A stretch of 64,000 nucleotides of DNA from Lactobacillales bacterium (lineage in GTDB: Bacteria; Bacillota; Bacilli; Lactobacillales; Streptococcaceae), in NCBI GenBank assembly GCA_031261705.1, contig JAISJD010000006.1:62001-126000 (forward strand), in the 5' to 3' direction. Both the position numbers and the translations under genes were made by a program. This document shows positions 1-8,175 of this stretch, one piece after another. Positions within the stretch are counted from its first letter, which is position 1. Every line of letters begins with the position of its first letter. Below the pieces are notes generated by a model that ran no database searches, had not been told where the DNA came from, and saw only the letters and a list, made by a program, of their open reading frames with translations.

Positions 1-579
1 AGCAAAACCGACTGCGGGAAGTAAGCCCCCTGCTGCGCTTAAGCCGTTCATCAAATTTTGTGGAATGTTTTTGACTAATTCTTCTACTGGCCCGCTTCCT
101 GCCAAGATACCAAAGAACGCTACCAAAGAAATAATCACATAATAAAGAACCCAAGTTCCATAATGTAAAAAGACAATTTTCTTTTGATTATTGGTGCGTG
201 CGGCTTGTTCTAATGAAGGAGCAAACACGTTGAACAAGACATTTTTCATAAACATAACGACAAAGGCAGTCAACATCCCAATTGGAATCGCTAAAGTCAT
301 TGCTGCTTTTTGGTCAATGTGAGAAATAATAGCAAAAGTTGTTGCAAGTGTCGTTGCTGTTACAGGTTCGGCAGCGATAACTCCACCGATATTAACATTC
401 CCCATGAAAACAGCTTCAAGCGCTGCTCCCATTAAAACACCTGTGCGGAGATCCCCCATTAGAAAACCAGTCACTACCCCAACAACTAGCGGGCGTTCTA
501 GCATACTTTGTCCTGTTAAATAATTCCCAGCAAAACAAATAAATACGCTAAGTGCCGCTAATAAAGCATGTGTTAGCAT
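1..579 (-). CDS. PTS mannose/fructose/sorbose family IIC component (partial)
   Basis: This is the membrane permease subunit of a mannose-family phosphotransferase system. It forms the sugar channel together with a IID subunit, which must lie beyond the left edge. The reading frame is open from the ATG at 579 to base 1 (193 codons) with no stop, so the C-terminus is missing. The protein starts MLTHALLAALSVFICFAG and is highly hydrophobic. It contains GFLMGDLRTGVLMGAALE and the GGVIAAEPVTATT stretch typical of IIC-man/sorbose proteins. Its ATG directly follows the IIB stop codon (TAAATG), so translation is probably coupled. It is the third gene of the operon IIA-IIB-IIC read from the sigma-54 promoter near 1645. 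The substrate cannot be decided from sequence; mannose, fructose, sorbose or an amino sugar are all possible. Confidence 0.9.
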   Translation of the reverse strand, partial: MLTHALLAALSVFICFAGNYLTGQSMLERPLVVGVVTGFLMGDLRTGVLMGAALEAVFMGNVNIGGVIAAEPVTATTLATTFAIISHIDQKAAMTLAIPIGMLTAFVVMFMKNVLFNVFAPSLEQAARTNNQKKIVFLHYGTWVLYYVIISLVAFFGILAGSGPVEELVKNIPQNLMNGLSAAGGLLPAVGFA

Positions 580-1092
580 TTATTTTTCCCCCTTATCTAG
601 CTCAGTCAATAATTTTGTTAAGGATAAACGAGCATTTGACGGTAAGACTTGATTATAGCTATCCACACGTGTTAAGTCTGCTAATTCTCTTGTTGCTTCT
701 AATTCTTGAGGATTTAACTGCACGCTTGGGCAAAGTAAAACTTGTGTTTTCTTATCTGATTTGTCGAAACGTCCAACATTTGCTACATTTACTGCTTCAA
801 TATCCTGCACATTTTGTGCTATTTTATTGGCATCGCTTACACTATTTGTTAAAACAAAAATCCGTTTGTCCTTTCCACGTGAATCATTAAAGACTTCAAT
901 AGCCTCTTCAACGGAACGAATGAGTAATTTTTTACCTGACGGTGTGGCCATTTTTAAGGTCATTTTCATTACTTCATTTTTTGCTGCTTCATCATTTGCT
1001 ACAACGATTAACGGAGCATTTAACTCCTTTGTCCAGACCATTGCCACTTGCCCGTGAATTAATCTGTCGTCTACTCGAATTTGAACAATCAT
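580..1092 (-). CDS. PTS mannose/fructose/sorbose family IIB component
   Basis: Cytoplasmic phosphocarrier that takes phosphate from IIA and passes it to the sugar held by IIC/IID. The product is 170 aa, the usual length for a free-standing IIB of this family. The active-site histidine is in RVDDRLIHGQV near residue 13, matching the DxRLIHGQ signature. I place the start at the ATG at 1092 because GGAGGAAG stands just before it; the in-frame ATG 18 bases upstream has no ribosome binding site. It lies between the IIA gene (gap about 80 bases) and the IIC gene (no gap). IIA and IIB are separate genes here, as in levan/fructose-type systems, rather than one fused IIAB protein. Confidence 0.92.
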   Translation of the reverse strand: MIVQIRVDDRLIHGQVAMVWTKELNAPLIVVANDEAAKNEVMKMTLKMATPSGKKLLIRSVEEAIEVFNDSRGKDKRIFVLTNSVSDANKIAQNVQDIEAVNVANVGRFDKSDKKTQVLLCPSVQLNPQELEATRELADLTRVDSYNQVLPSNARLSLTKLLTELDKGEK

Positions 1093-1175
1093 ACTTCTTC
1101 CTCCATTCATTTAATAAGCAAAACAACTTAGAAAGATGATTTTCATCCGTCTTTTATTGTTCCACTCCACTTGTC

Positions 1176-1592
1176 CTATGCGTCAAAAAAATCTTCCTCT
1201 TCTTCTGGAACACTCAAGGGAACATATTCCACTTGGCTTTCATGAATAAGTGCTTGAATGCGCTCAGCACTCAGGGGTTCCGAATCTAAGATGAGCGAAA
1301 GAGCTGTTGGCAAGTTCGTTCCTGTCACTACAAAAATATTTTCTTTCTTTGCTTCAATTGCTGTTAACACGACCCGTTGATTGACACTTCCACCTTTTAA
1401 ATCCGTAAAAATAATTGCTTGCTCTGTGGCTGTTACGCTCTCAATAAATCCGACTAATTTTTCCGTATAATCGGAATCATCAATATAAGCATCAATCGTT
1501 TCAATCGTTTGTTCTGTTCCGATAAAAAATTCTAAGGACGATTTCAACCCACTAGCAAGTTGTCCATGTGTTGCGATTAGGTATTTCTTCAT
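1176..1592 (-). CDS. PTS mannose-family IIA component
   Basis: Cytoplasmic protein that accepts phosphate from HPr and hands it to the IIB protein encoded next. It is 138 aa, a single EIIA-man domain. The phosphorylated histidine is His9 in KKYLIATHGQLASG, the classic N-terminal site of the family. FTDLKGGSVNQRV is the conserved middle motif. The C-terminus ends in an acidic tail (PEEEEDFFDA). The ribosome binding site is GGTGGTG about 8 bases before the ATG. It is the first gene of the PTS operon and lies directly behind the -24/-12 promoter at 1637-1652, so its transcription should need sigma-54 and the LevR-type activator encoded upstream. Confidence 0.92.
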   Translation of the reverse strand: MKKYLIATHGQLASGLKSSLEFFIGTEQTIETIDAYIDDSDYTEKLVGFIESVTATEQAIIFTDLKGGSVNQRVVLTAIEAKKENIFVVTGTNLPTALSLILDSEPLSAERIQALIHESQVEYVPLSVPEEEEDFFDA

Positions 1593-1636
1593 TGTTTTTC
1601 ACCACCGTTCACTTTAGTTGACTTCACTTTACTATA

Positions 1637-1652
1637 AGCAAGAATCGTGCCA
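1637..1652 (-). promoter_or_regulatory. sigma-54 (-24/-12) promoter of the PTS operon
   Basis: Read on the minus strand the bases are TGGCAC, five bases, then TTGCT, a full match to the sigma-54 consensus TGGCAC-N5-TTGCW. It sits about 45 bases upstream of the IIA start. The neighbouring gene encodes a LevR-type activator with the GAFTGA loop that contacts sigma-54, which supports the call. Confidence 0.9.
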
Positions 1653-1678
1653 ACTTTTTCACACGCAAAATAGCAGAA

Positions 1679-1730
1679 AATCAGTCATTCAAGAAGGGGT
1701 ATGTGTTTAAACACTTCTTGCTTACTGATT
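1679..1730. other. Dyad between levR-type gene and sigma-54 promoter (terminator or activator site)
   Basis: A long imperfect inverted repeat. The outer arms are AATCAGT/ACTGATT, the next arms AAGAAG/CTTCTT, and the centre is GTGTTTAAACAC. It lies just after the stop of the regulator gene, so it could end that transcript. It also lies about 50 bases upstream of the -24/-12 promoter, where a LevR-type enhancer-binding protein would bind as a dimer. The sequence alone does not separate the two uses. Confidence 0.5.
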
Positions 1731-1744
1731 ATCTGTTTATTTTT

Positions 1745-4312
1745 TTATTCTTTCTGCTCGTCAACCGCACTCACTAATTCGTAAAGCACATACAGTTCCC
1801 AATCAGAAATGGTCATGCGGTAAAACTGTTCTAGGGAACAAAGAATATTTTTCATGTTTTGGAAGAAGGGCTGGTCGTGAATACATAAATTTTCTAAAGC
1901 AACAGGCACTGGATAAGAAACTTCCCCTAAAATCGTCCGTTCTACCAAGACTGCTAGGTGCATCATTAAATTTAGCTTCACTTTTCCGTCAAGTGCTAAC
2001 CTGAAACGGCGTTCAATTTTTTGAACGATTTCCTCCACCTGATGAATGATAATATCTGGATTTAAGAAGGTTAGCTTTTCTGCCAAACCCTCCTTTGAAA
2101 AGAAACGTATGAGCTCATCTACCAAAAATGAGAATGAATTACGATGAACTAATGGAGAAAAGACTTCTTCAAATACTTGTTTTCCTTCCTCGTCAATCGC
2201 ATCTAATAAATTAATATTTCGGACAGGTTGCTTACTAGAAAGGTAGCTAGTCGTCAAAATGCAGGCAGTTTCCTTTAGGTAAGTCTCCTCTTCACGTGCA
2301 CGGTGCATTAAATCAAGAAGCTGATTAAACTCGAGCGTGAGAATTTGGTATTCCTCTGATAGAAAATTAGAAAAAACCTTTTTCAGATTTTGAGCCACCT
2401 CAATCCCTGAAATACAGGAAATAATAATATTTTTTTCCTCTGAGAATCCCTCAAAATACTGAACTTCCACAGAAAAATTCTTTTTGACATGCTTCACCAA
2501 TTGTTTGAAGGTCAACCCATTCAAAATCTGTTGCCCCACTTCTAAAGCAAAAGAAGTCGTCAAATTATTCACCACCAGCAGTTCCCCACGAATCTGAGGT
2601 TTTAGATTTTTATAAATCTGGGTGAGCGACCCCATATCAACAAGCAAAATCACTCCTTTAGAGGTATCTCGCTCCTGCAACCATTTTTTCGTTTCTTTTA
2701 CAACGTCGGAAACAGAAGAGTAAATTGGAACATTAATCGCATCAAAAATGTAGTTTCGACACAGCTGATTGGTCACCGCTTGAATACTTGTCGCAGTCGT
2801 ATCCCCATGTGCTACGAGAAGTGTTTGATAAGGAATTTCCTCAGTGATTTCACCATAGAGAAAAATGGTTAAAAGAATTGCCGCATAGTCTCGAATTTCT
2901 TCATTTAGAAAATTCACTAGCTTAGATGCCATAGAAAAGGTTCGTGGAATTTGCTGCATTAGAAGTTTTCTGGCATTTCCAAATTCTTTTGTCGATAAAC
3001 ATTGCTTCTGTTGAAGAAAACGATAATACACGCTCACCATGTTTTCTAAATCTGTTCGCCCACTCAAACGCTCGTAATCTGCAATAAACATTTTCTTGAA
3101 ATATTGAAAGGTAACATCTTCATGTGATGAATTTGCTGCCAAGCGCTCCTTATCAATCGTCCAAAGTTTTTCCTGTAAATAAGAAAGATTCGTGAGGTTT
3201 TTCAAAATTAAGTGACCTATTTCACTTTCCTTGAGAAGATATTTTTCTTGAGTTTTCATCGTATCAGGCAGCAAGGTGACAAATTGTTGTTCTTTAGGTT
3301 CGGTCAAATCACTTTTTCCCCCAAACATCACACGACTGATAATGATTTCATTTTCTTTCTTACTTTGTTGAATCGCTTTCGCACATAACATCTGAATGAG
3401 ATTCGATAATCTTCCAACATTCCCGTTAATTTTTCGATTGGCAAGTTCATATAAAACAGCGTGCTCAATCGTAATTTCACGGTCAATTTTTCGTGCTTCT
3501 CGAATAAATAATTCCTCTAAAATCTCCATTCGTTCACTTATCGGACGTTGATGAAACTCTGGTAGCTCAATGCAAACAGAAATTCGGCGATAAAACGTCG
3601 GCAGTAAAACCTCAACTGGGTTCTCCGTGGTCGCAAAAAGTAAACGAACATTCGCATGTTGTACCTCCTCATTGCCTCCCACTGGTCGAAAATTTCCTTT
3701 ATCCATAAATTGAAACAGTTTTTCCTGATTTTCATAGGACAGACGGTGTACCTCGTCTAAGAATAAAACCCCACCGTCTGCCTGTGCCAATAAGCCCTGC
3801 TTCGTCGTTTCCGCTCCAGTAAAAGCTCCCTTCACATGCCCAAAAAGCATGGACGATAATAACTCTGGATTATTTGCATAGTCAGCACAATTTAACACGA
3901 GAAACTTTTCTGAACAGTTCGAATGATTTTGCCTCAAAAAAGAAAAAATAAGACCCGCTAAAAAGCTTTTTCCTACCCCGCTACTTCCATGAATCAATAA
4001 AGAAAGCCCTTGAGGAGGATATAAAACAGCCGCCTTACACCGCTCAATTTCCTCTGAAACACTTCCATATGCCCCTATGTATTTTCTGAATACATCTTCC
4101 TCGTTGAACTCTTCCTCAACCCTGTTCCATTGCCAAAGAATAGGTCGTGTCCCAACCTGTTTTATCTGATTCTCCCGTTTTAATTCGTTTAAATAATTAC
4201 TAGCGGCAGGACGACTTAACTCTATTTTTTGACTAATTTCATTCGTTGTTAAACCCCTATCTGTTTGTTTGATTAACGCTACTATCTTTTCTTTAACCTC
4301 TACTGCTCTCAT
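1745..4312 (-). CDS. LevR/ManR-family sigma-54-dependent transcriptional activator
   Basis: Activator of the adjacent PTS operon, controlled by PTS-mediated phosphorylation. The protein is 855 aa. In order it has an N-terminal helix-turn-helix (about 20-50, LTTNEISQKIELSRPAASNY), an AAA+ sigma-54 interaction domain with Walker A GSSGVGKS (about 109-116), the sigma-54 contact loop GAFTGA (162-167) and Walker B GVLFLDEVHR, a PRD-like region, an EIIA-man-like domain with LLVAHGDTTATS (His near 502), and a C-terminal PRD domain with His in LMMHLAVLVERT (near 785). I start at the ATG at 4312, preceded by GGAGGAAG; the in-frame start 30 bases upstream has no ribosome binding site. The domain order and neighbouring sigma-54 promoter fit LevR/ManR/MptR, but the inducing sugar is unknown. 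Confidence 0.93.
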   Translation of the reverse strand: MRAVEVKEKIVALIKQTDRGLTTNEISQKIELSRPAASNYLNELKRENQIKQVGTRPILWQWNRVEEEFNEEDVFRKYIGAYGSVSEEIERCKAAVLYPPQGLSLLIHGSSGVGKSFLAGLIFSFLRQNHSNCSEKFLVLNCADYANNPELLSSMLFGHVKGAFTGAETTKQGLLAQADGGVLFLDEVHRLSYENQEKLFQFMDKGNFRPVGGNEEVQHANVRLLFATTENPVEVLLPTFYRRISVCIELPEFHQRPISERMEILEELFIREARKIDREITIEHAVLYELANRKINGNVGRLSNLIQMLCAKAIQQSKKENEIIISRVMFGGKSDLTEPKEQQFVTLLPDTMKTQEKYLLKESEIGHLILKNLTNLSYLQEKLWTIDKERLAANSSHEDVTFQYFKKMFIADYERLSGRTDLENMVSVYYRFLQQKQCLSTKEFGNARKLLMQQIPRTFSMASKLVNFLNEEIRDYAAILLTIFLYGEITEEIPYQTLLVAHGDTTATSIQAVTNQLCRNYIFDAINVPIYSSVSDVVKETKKWLQERDTSKGVILLVDMGSLTQIYKNLKPQIRGELLVVNNLTTSFALEVGQQILNGLTFKQLVKHVKKNFSVEVQYFEGFSEEKNIIISCISGIEVAQNLKKVFSNFLSEEYQILTLEFNQLLDLMHRAREEETYLKETACILTTSYLSSKQPVRNINLLDAIDEEGKQVFEEVFSPLVHRNSFSFLVDELIRFFSKEGLAEKLTFLNPDIIIHQVEEIVQKIERRFRLALDGKVKLNLMMHLAVLVERTILGEVSYPVPVALENLCIHDQPFFQNMKNILCSLEQFYRMTISDWELYVLYELVSAVDEQKE

Positions 4313-4374
4313 TTTACTTCCTCCATATAAAACTAGAACCATTCGTTATAAATTTGTCCTATTTCCCAAAATCG

Positions 4375-4403
4375 AGTATAAAAGGAATCAGAAAGAAAAG
4401 CAA
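4375..4403 (-). promoter_or_regulatory. Probable vegetative promoter of the LevR-type gene
   Basis: On the minus strand, TTGCTT, a 17-base spacer and TATACT. It is about 60 bases upstream of the chosen start at 4312. Confidence 0.6.
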
Positions 4404-4477
4404 CATTAACCGCAAAATGTTTGGGAAAAATAGCCACCAAATTTCTCTCTCCCCACGAAGACCTTTTCCAAAACAAG

Positions 4478-4486
4478 TGCTATACT
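4478..4486 (+). promoter_or_regulatory. Extended -10 promoter of the exonuclease gene
   Basis: TGC followed by TATACT at 4481-4486 forms an extended -10 box, with only a weak -35 (AAGACC). It lies 31 bases before the start at 4517, which argues against the longer reading frame that would begin at 4421. Confidence 0.5.
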
Positions 4487-4516
4487 AAAGAAAAACTTAT
4501 CGAAATGAGTGAAATT

Positions 4517-5404
4517 ATGTCGAAACAAAAACTTTTACTAATTGATGGGAGTAGCCTACTTTTTCGGGGCTATTATGGTACGGAACGCCAAATAAATCGC
4601 TTTATTGCCAAAACAGGCGAACATACAAATGCCGTTGCTATGGTACATCGCATGTTAGAGGGCGCATTTTCTCGCATTCAACCAACACATGCGCTGGTAG
4701 CCTTTGATACTGCTGAACAGACATTTCGCTCCTCAATGTATCCAGAATATAAGGGAAATCGAAGTGAACCACCTGCCGCACTAGGACCACAATTTGCTTT
4801 AGTGCAGGAAATGCTCCCACTTCTTGGCATTCCCGAGTATCACAAGGTGGGGTATGAGGCGGACGACATTATCGGCACACTGGCAAGTCAATCAGATGAC
4901 CAATCCTTTGATGTCGTGGTGCTAAGTGGCGACCGAGATTTGACACAACTTGTCAACAAGCATGTTACTGTCGAAATCACTTTGCGTGGGGTTTCAGAGG
5001 TAGAGCGCTACACGCCTGAATATTTCTTCGAGAAAAACGGCATTATCCCCGCACAAGTGCCTGATGTCAAAGGACTTGCTGGCGATTCCTCGGACAATAT
5101 CCCTGGAGTAACGAAAATCGGTGAAAAAACCGCAATAAAGCTGTTGAAAGAATATGGAACGATTGAAAAAATCTATGAAAATATTGATGAGCTGAAAGCG
5201 AGTAAAATGAAAGAACACTTGATTGAAGACAAAGAAATCGCCTTTCTTTCTAAGGAGTTAGCGACGATTGTCTCCGATATGCCTCTGCCCTTTCTTCCAG
5301 AAGACTTAGTACTGGCGGGGATTCCCGATAAAGACAGGCTTTTACAATTTTACGATTTGATGAATATGACAAACGAACATCGAAAGCTTTCTCTGAGAGA
5401 GTAA
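4517..5404 (+). CDS. 5'-3' exonuclease (PolI N-terminal-like, YpcP family)
   Basis: Structure-specific 5' nuclease related to the N-terminal domain of DNA polymerase I, likely removing RNA primers or flaps. It is 295 aa with no polymerase domain, the normal size of the free-standing Firmicutes enzyme. Metal-binding acidic clusters are visible: LLIDGSSLLFRG at residues 7-18, VAFD near 61-64, YEADDIIG (113-120), VLSGDRDLTQL (135-145) and DVKGLAGDSSDNIPGV followed by IGEKTAIKLL, the helix-hairpin-helix. The open frame extends back to 4421, but those extra 32 codons overlap the -10 box and match no family feature. I start at MSKQKLLL, preceded by a weak GAGTGA. Divergent from the LevR-type gene; no functional link to it is evident. 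Confidence 0.88.
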   Translation: MSKQKLLLIDGSSLLFRGYYGTERQINRFIAKTGEHTNAVAMVHRMLEGAFSRIQPTHALVAFDTAEQTFRSSMYPEYKGNRSEPPAALGPQFALVQEMLPLLGIPEYHKVGYEADDIIGTLASQSDDQSFDVVVLSGDRDLTQLVNKHVTVEITLRGVSEVERYTPEYFFEKNGIIPAQVPDVKGLAGDSSDNIPGVTKIGEKTAIKLLKEYGTIEKIYENIDELKASKMKEHLIEDKEIAFLSKELATIVSDMPLPFLPEDLVLAGIPDKDRLLQFYDLMNMTNEHRKLSLRE

Positions 5405-5423
5405 AGATACAACTTTCGCCCGA

Positions 5424-5451
5424 TTTCATAAAATAATGCGCCTGTTATAAT
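5424..5451 (+). promoter_or_regulatory. Possible promoter of the small exported protein gene
   Basis: TATAAT at 5446-5451 with a weak -35 (TTTCAT) about 17 bases upstream. It is 47 bases before the start codon at 5498. Confidence 0.4.
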
Positions 5452-5497
5452 ATCCGTGTAAGTTAAACTTTCAGTAGAGAAACGAGGCGAACAGCGG

Positions 5498-5911
5498 ATG
5501 AAAAAGACGAAAACTATCCTAGGGCTTGCGAGTACAGCACTTCTATTATTTGTATTTGTCTTGGCGCTTTCCGCTCATCTCGGTTATGTGACTAATTATT
5601 TTTGGAAGGTGAAAACCGAGGAATACTCCGCCGAAAATTTGAAGGTTCAAAAAAGAAAAAATTTCCTCTTTGTTCGTGCTGGAAAATTTGAAGGTAAGAA
5701 AACCATTAAGGTAAAAACACAAAAGCAAAAGGTGAAAATCATTCCGCAACTCGAAAGCGGCTTAGCCACGCTACAAGTGGAGGAGGAGCGGGTGCTGCTT
5801 GCAAGTAGCTCTACCACCTCTGAAACCAAGCTGAAAGCCTCAAAAGAAGAGTTCATAACCGTCACGATTGTGGGCGATTACTCGGGAAGTTTTACCGTTG
5901 AATTTGGTTAG
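5498..5911 (+). CDS. Small exported or membrane-anchored protein of unknown function
   Basis: I do not recognise this family. The 137-aa product begins with a basic N-terminus and one hydrophobic segment (about 8-30, TILGLASTALLLFVFVLALS), which is either a signal peptide or a membrane anchor. The rest is very lysine-rich (KKTIKVKTQKQKVK) and then rich in Ser/Thr/Glu, and looks like a small beta-rich extracellular domain (ITVTIVGDYSGSFTVEFG at the end). The start is supported by GAGGCG 9 bases upstream. It stands alone, with its own weak promoter and a strong terminator right after the stop. No lipobox, LPXTG or WxL motif is present. Confidence 0.6.
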   Translation: MKKTKTILGLASTALLLFVFVLALSAHLGYVTNYFWKVKTEEYSAENLKVQKRKNFLFVRAGKFEGKKTIKVKTQKQKVKIIPQLESGLATLQVEEERVLLASSSTTSETKLKASKEEFITVTIVGDYSGSFTVEFG

Positions 5912-5914
5912 AGA

Positions 5915-5945
5915 AAGCTTAGGAACGTTGGTTTCTAGGCTTTTT
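5915..5945 (+). terminator. Intrinsic terminator after the small exported protein gene
   Basis: The arms AAGCTTAGGAAC and GTTTCTAGGCTT pair around a GTTG loop, followed by TTTTTG. Confidence 0.8.
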
Positions 5946-5985
5946 GTGTCTTGAAATTCACGTCATTGGTTTTCTTTTTCAAGCT

Positions 5986-6020
5986 AAGAAAAAACACCCC
6001 TCCAAAAAAGGAGAAGTGTA
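5986..6020 (-). terminator. Intrinsic terminator of mnmG
   Basis: On the minus strand, ACACTTCTCC and GGAGGGGTGT pair around a T-rich loop and are followed by TTTTTT. It lies directly after the mnmG stop codon. Confidence 0.8.
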
Positions 6021-6032
6021 GATTTTTTTAAG

Positions 6033-7931
6033 CTATTTTCCAACTTTCGCAATCTTTCCATTTTCAATATAGACCATTAAAATAGAAATATCCGCTGGGT
6101 TCACACCAGAGATACGACTGGCTTGAGCAATCGTTTCCGGACGAATTTTATTGAGCTTTTGACGTGCTTCGGTTGCTAGAGAATTAATCGCATCATAGTC
6201 GATATTTTCAGGAATTTTCTTTTCTTCCATACGTTTTAATTTTTCAACCTTATCCATCGCCTTTTGAATGTAGCCTTCATACTTGATTTGAATTTCAAGC
6301 TGTTCAATGGTTTTCGGATCTAGCGTTTCAGCAGCAGGACCGATAAATTGAATCACATCCGCATAGCTTACTTCTGGACGTTTCATGAAATTCGCCGCTG
6401 ACATGGCATCTTGAAGTGGTTTAAAGCCTAGCGCTTCCACCTTTTTATTGGTTTCCGCATTCGGTTTTAATTTTTCTTTATACAAACGTGCCAATTCATT
6501 TTCAACCTGCGCTTTTTTGATTTCAAAATGGAACCATTGTTCTTCTTTCACTAAGCCAATGTCACGACCCATTTCTGTCAACCGCATATCCGCATTGTCA
6601 TGACGCAAAATCAAGCGATATTCCGCACGACTGGTCAATAAGCGGTAAGGTTCGTTCGTTCCCTTGGTCACCAAGTCATCAATCATCACCCCGATATACG
6701 CATCTGAACGTTTCAAGATGAACGGTGCCTTGCCTTGTGCCTTGAGAGAAGCATTAATCCCCGCAATTAGTCCTTGACCCGCTGCTTCTTCATAGCCCGA
6801 AGTTCCGTTCGTTTGACCTGCAGTAAATAACCCAGAAATCACCTTTGTTTCAAGCGTTGGGCGGAGTTGATGCGGTTGTACCACATCATACTCAATCGCA
6901 TAACCCGTCCGCATCATTTCGACCTGTTCCAACCCTGCAATAGAATGCAGTAAATCTACCTGTACATCTTCTGGAAGTGAGGTAGATAGCCCTTGCACAT
7001 AGACTTCTTCTGTATTTCTTCCTTCTGGTTCAAGGAAAAGTTGATGACGCGGCTTATCCGCAAAACGCACGATTTTATCTTCAATAGACGGGCAATAGCG
7101 TGCACCCACTCCTTCGACAATCCCTGTAAACATAGGCGCACGATGCAGATTTTTTCGAATTATCGCATGACTATCTTCACTGGTATAGGTCAACCAACAA
7201 GGAATTTGTTCTTGTAAATAATCACTATCCGGAGTGGAGTAGCTAAAGTGGTTCGGTTCTTTATCCCCCGGTTGAATCTCCGTTTCATCATAATTTATCG
7301 TAGAAGATTTCACTCGTGGTGGCGTTCCTGTCTTAAAACGAGCAATCTCAATGCCTAGTTCTTTCAGGTGGTCGGCTAAACCGATGGACGGTTGGCTATT
7401 GTTTGGCCCAGAGGAATATTTCAATTCACCAATGATGATTTCCCCACGAAGTGCCGTTCCAGCCGTAATGACAACGGATTTTGCCGCATATTCTGCCCCT
7501 GTGGATGTCACGACTCCTTTGACCTTGTTGTCCTCAACGATTAAACGTTCCACGATTCCTTGACGGAGCGTTAAATTTTCTGTTTGTTCAATCGTGTGTT
7601 TCATTTCTGTCGCATACGCATGCTTATCGGCTTGCGCACGTAAGGCACGAACAGCTGGCCCTTTCCCCGTATTTAACATCCGCATTTGAATGTATGTCTT
7701 GTCAATATTTCGTCCCATTTGTCCACCGAGCGCATCAATTTCACGCACGACAACGCCTTTTGCTGGGCCTCCAACAGACGGATTACACGGCATAAATGCC
7801 ACCATATCAAGATTTATCGTTAGTAACAGCGTTTTTGACCCCATACGAGCAGAGGCTAGTGCCGCTTCGCTTCCCGCATGTCCTGCACCCACGACAATCA
7901 CATCATAATTATCAGCTTTATAAGTTTGCAT
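6033..7931 (-). CDS. mnmG: tRNA uridine-5-carboxymethylaminomethyl(34) synthesis enzyme MnmG (GidA)
   Basis: FAD-dependent enzyme that works with the GTPase MnmE to add the carboxymethylaminomethyl group to the wobble uridine (U34) of certain tRNAs. The 632-aa length is normal. The N-terminal dinucleotide-binding motif is [33 protein letters not shown] carries one conserved cysteine and [13 protein letters not shown] another. [16 protein letters not shown] is the conserved FAD motif, and the C-terminal helical domain (after about 550) ends in the conserved [10 protein letters not shown]. The gene is monocistronic here, with its own promoter and terminator. Its leader carries a terminator-like hairpin (7961-8033), which suggests attenuation. 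Confidence 0.97.
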   Translation of the reverse strand: MQTYKADNYDVIVVGAGHAGSEAALASARMGSKTLLLTINLDMVAFMPCNPSVGGPAKGVVVREIDALGGQMGRNIDKTYIQMRMLNTGKGPAVRALRAQADKHAYATEMKHTIEQTENLTLRQGIVERLIVEDNKVKGVVTSTGAEYAAKSVVITAGTALRGEIIIGELKYSSGPNNSQPSIGLADHLKELGIEIARFKTGTPPRVKSSTINYDETEIQPGDKEPNHFSYSTPDSDYLQEQIPCWLTYTSEDSHAIIRKNLHRAPMFTGIVEGVGARYCPSIEDKIVRFADKPRHQLFLEPEGRNTEEVYVQGLSTSLPEDVQVDLLHSIAGLEQVEMMRTGYAIEYDVVQPHQLRPTLETKVISGLFTAGQTNGTSGYEEAAGQGLIAGINASLKAQGKAPFILKRSDAYIGVMIDDLVTKGTNEPYRLLTSRAEYRLILRHDNADMRLTEMGRDIGLVKEEQWFHFEIKKAQVENELARLYKEKLKPNAETNKKVEALGFKPLQDAMSAANFMKRPEVSYADVIQFIGPAAETLDPKTIEQLEIQIKYEGYIQKAMDKVEKLKRMEEKKIPENIDYDAINSLATEARQKLNKIRPETIAQASRISGVNPADISILMVYIENGKIAKVGK

Positions 7932-7960
7932 GATTTTTTCTTCTCCTTATTCTAAAGCAC

Positions 7961-8033
7961 AAAAAAAGTAGTGACCGTCGCAGGATAGACTTTTCCCTAA
8001 AGAATAATCTATCACACGAGCACTTTCACTACT
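7961..8033 (-). ncRNA. Structured leader with terminator upstream of mnmG (attenuator or small RNA)
   Basis: Read on the minus strand the transcript from the promoter at 8060-8088 would quickly form a long hairpin. The outer arms AGTAGTGA (8026-8033) and TCACTACT (7967-7974) pair; an inner stem pairs GATAGA (8008-8013) with TCTATC (7984-7989); a run of seven T follows at 7961-7967. This is a complete intrinsic terminator placed between the promoter and the mnmG start at 7931. I see no T-box motif and cannot match it to a known riboswitch class. It is either an attenuator of mnmG or a short stand-alone RNA. Confidence 0.6.
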
Positions 8034-8059
8034 CTAACTTCGTCTATTAATCTGTGGAG

Positions 8060-8088
8060 AGTATAGCACAATTTTTCGATTGTTTCAA
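8060..8088 (-). promoter_or_regulatory. Promoter of mnmG and its leader
   Basis: On the minus strand, TTGAAA (8083-8088), a 17-base spacer and TATACT (8060-8065). The start point would be near 8053, giving a leader of about 120 bases. Confidence 0.8.
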
Positions 8089-8175
8089 TGGTTTTTGATT
8101 TGAATTTATTTCTTCGTTCAAAATAATTCCTTCTAACTTTTGTTATAATAAATCAAGAGCATAGGAGAGAATCTA

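Noticed and set aside
4421-4516. A longer N-terminus for the exonuclease
   Set aside because: The extra codons overlap the likely -10 box and are not part of the family.
7961-8033. A known riboswitch or T-box in front of mnmG
   Set aside because: I could not match the sequence to T-box, SAM, SMK, preQ1 or TPP motifs, so I report only a structured leader.
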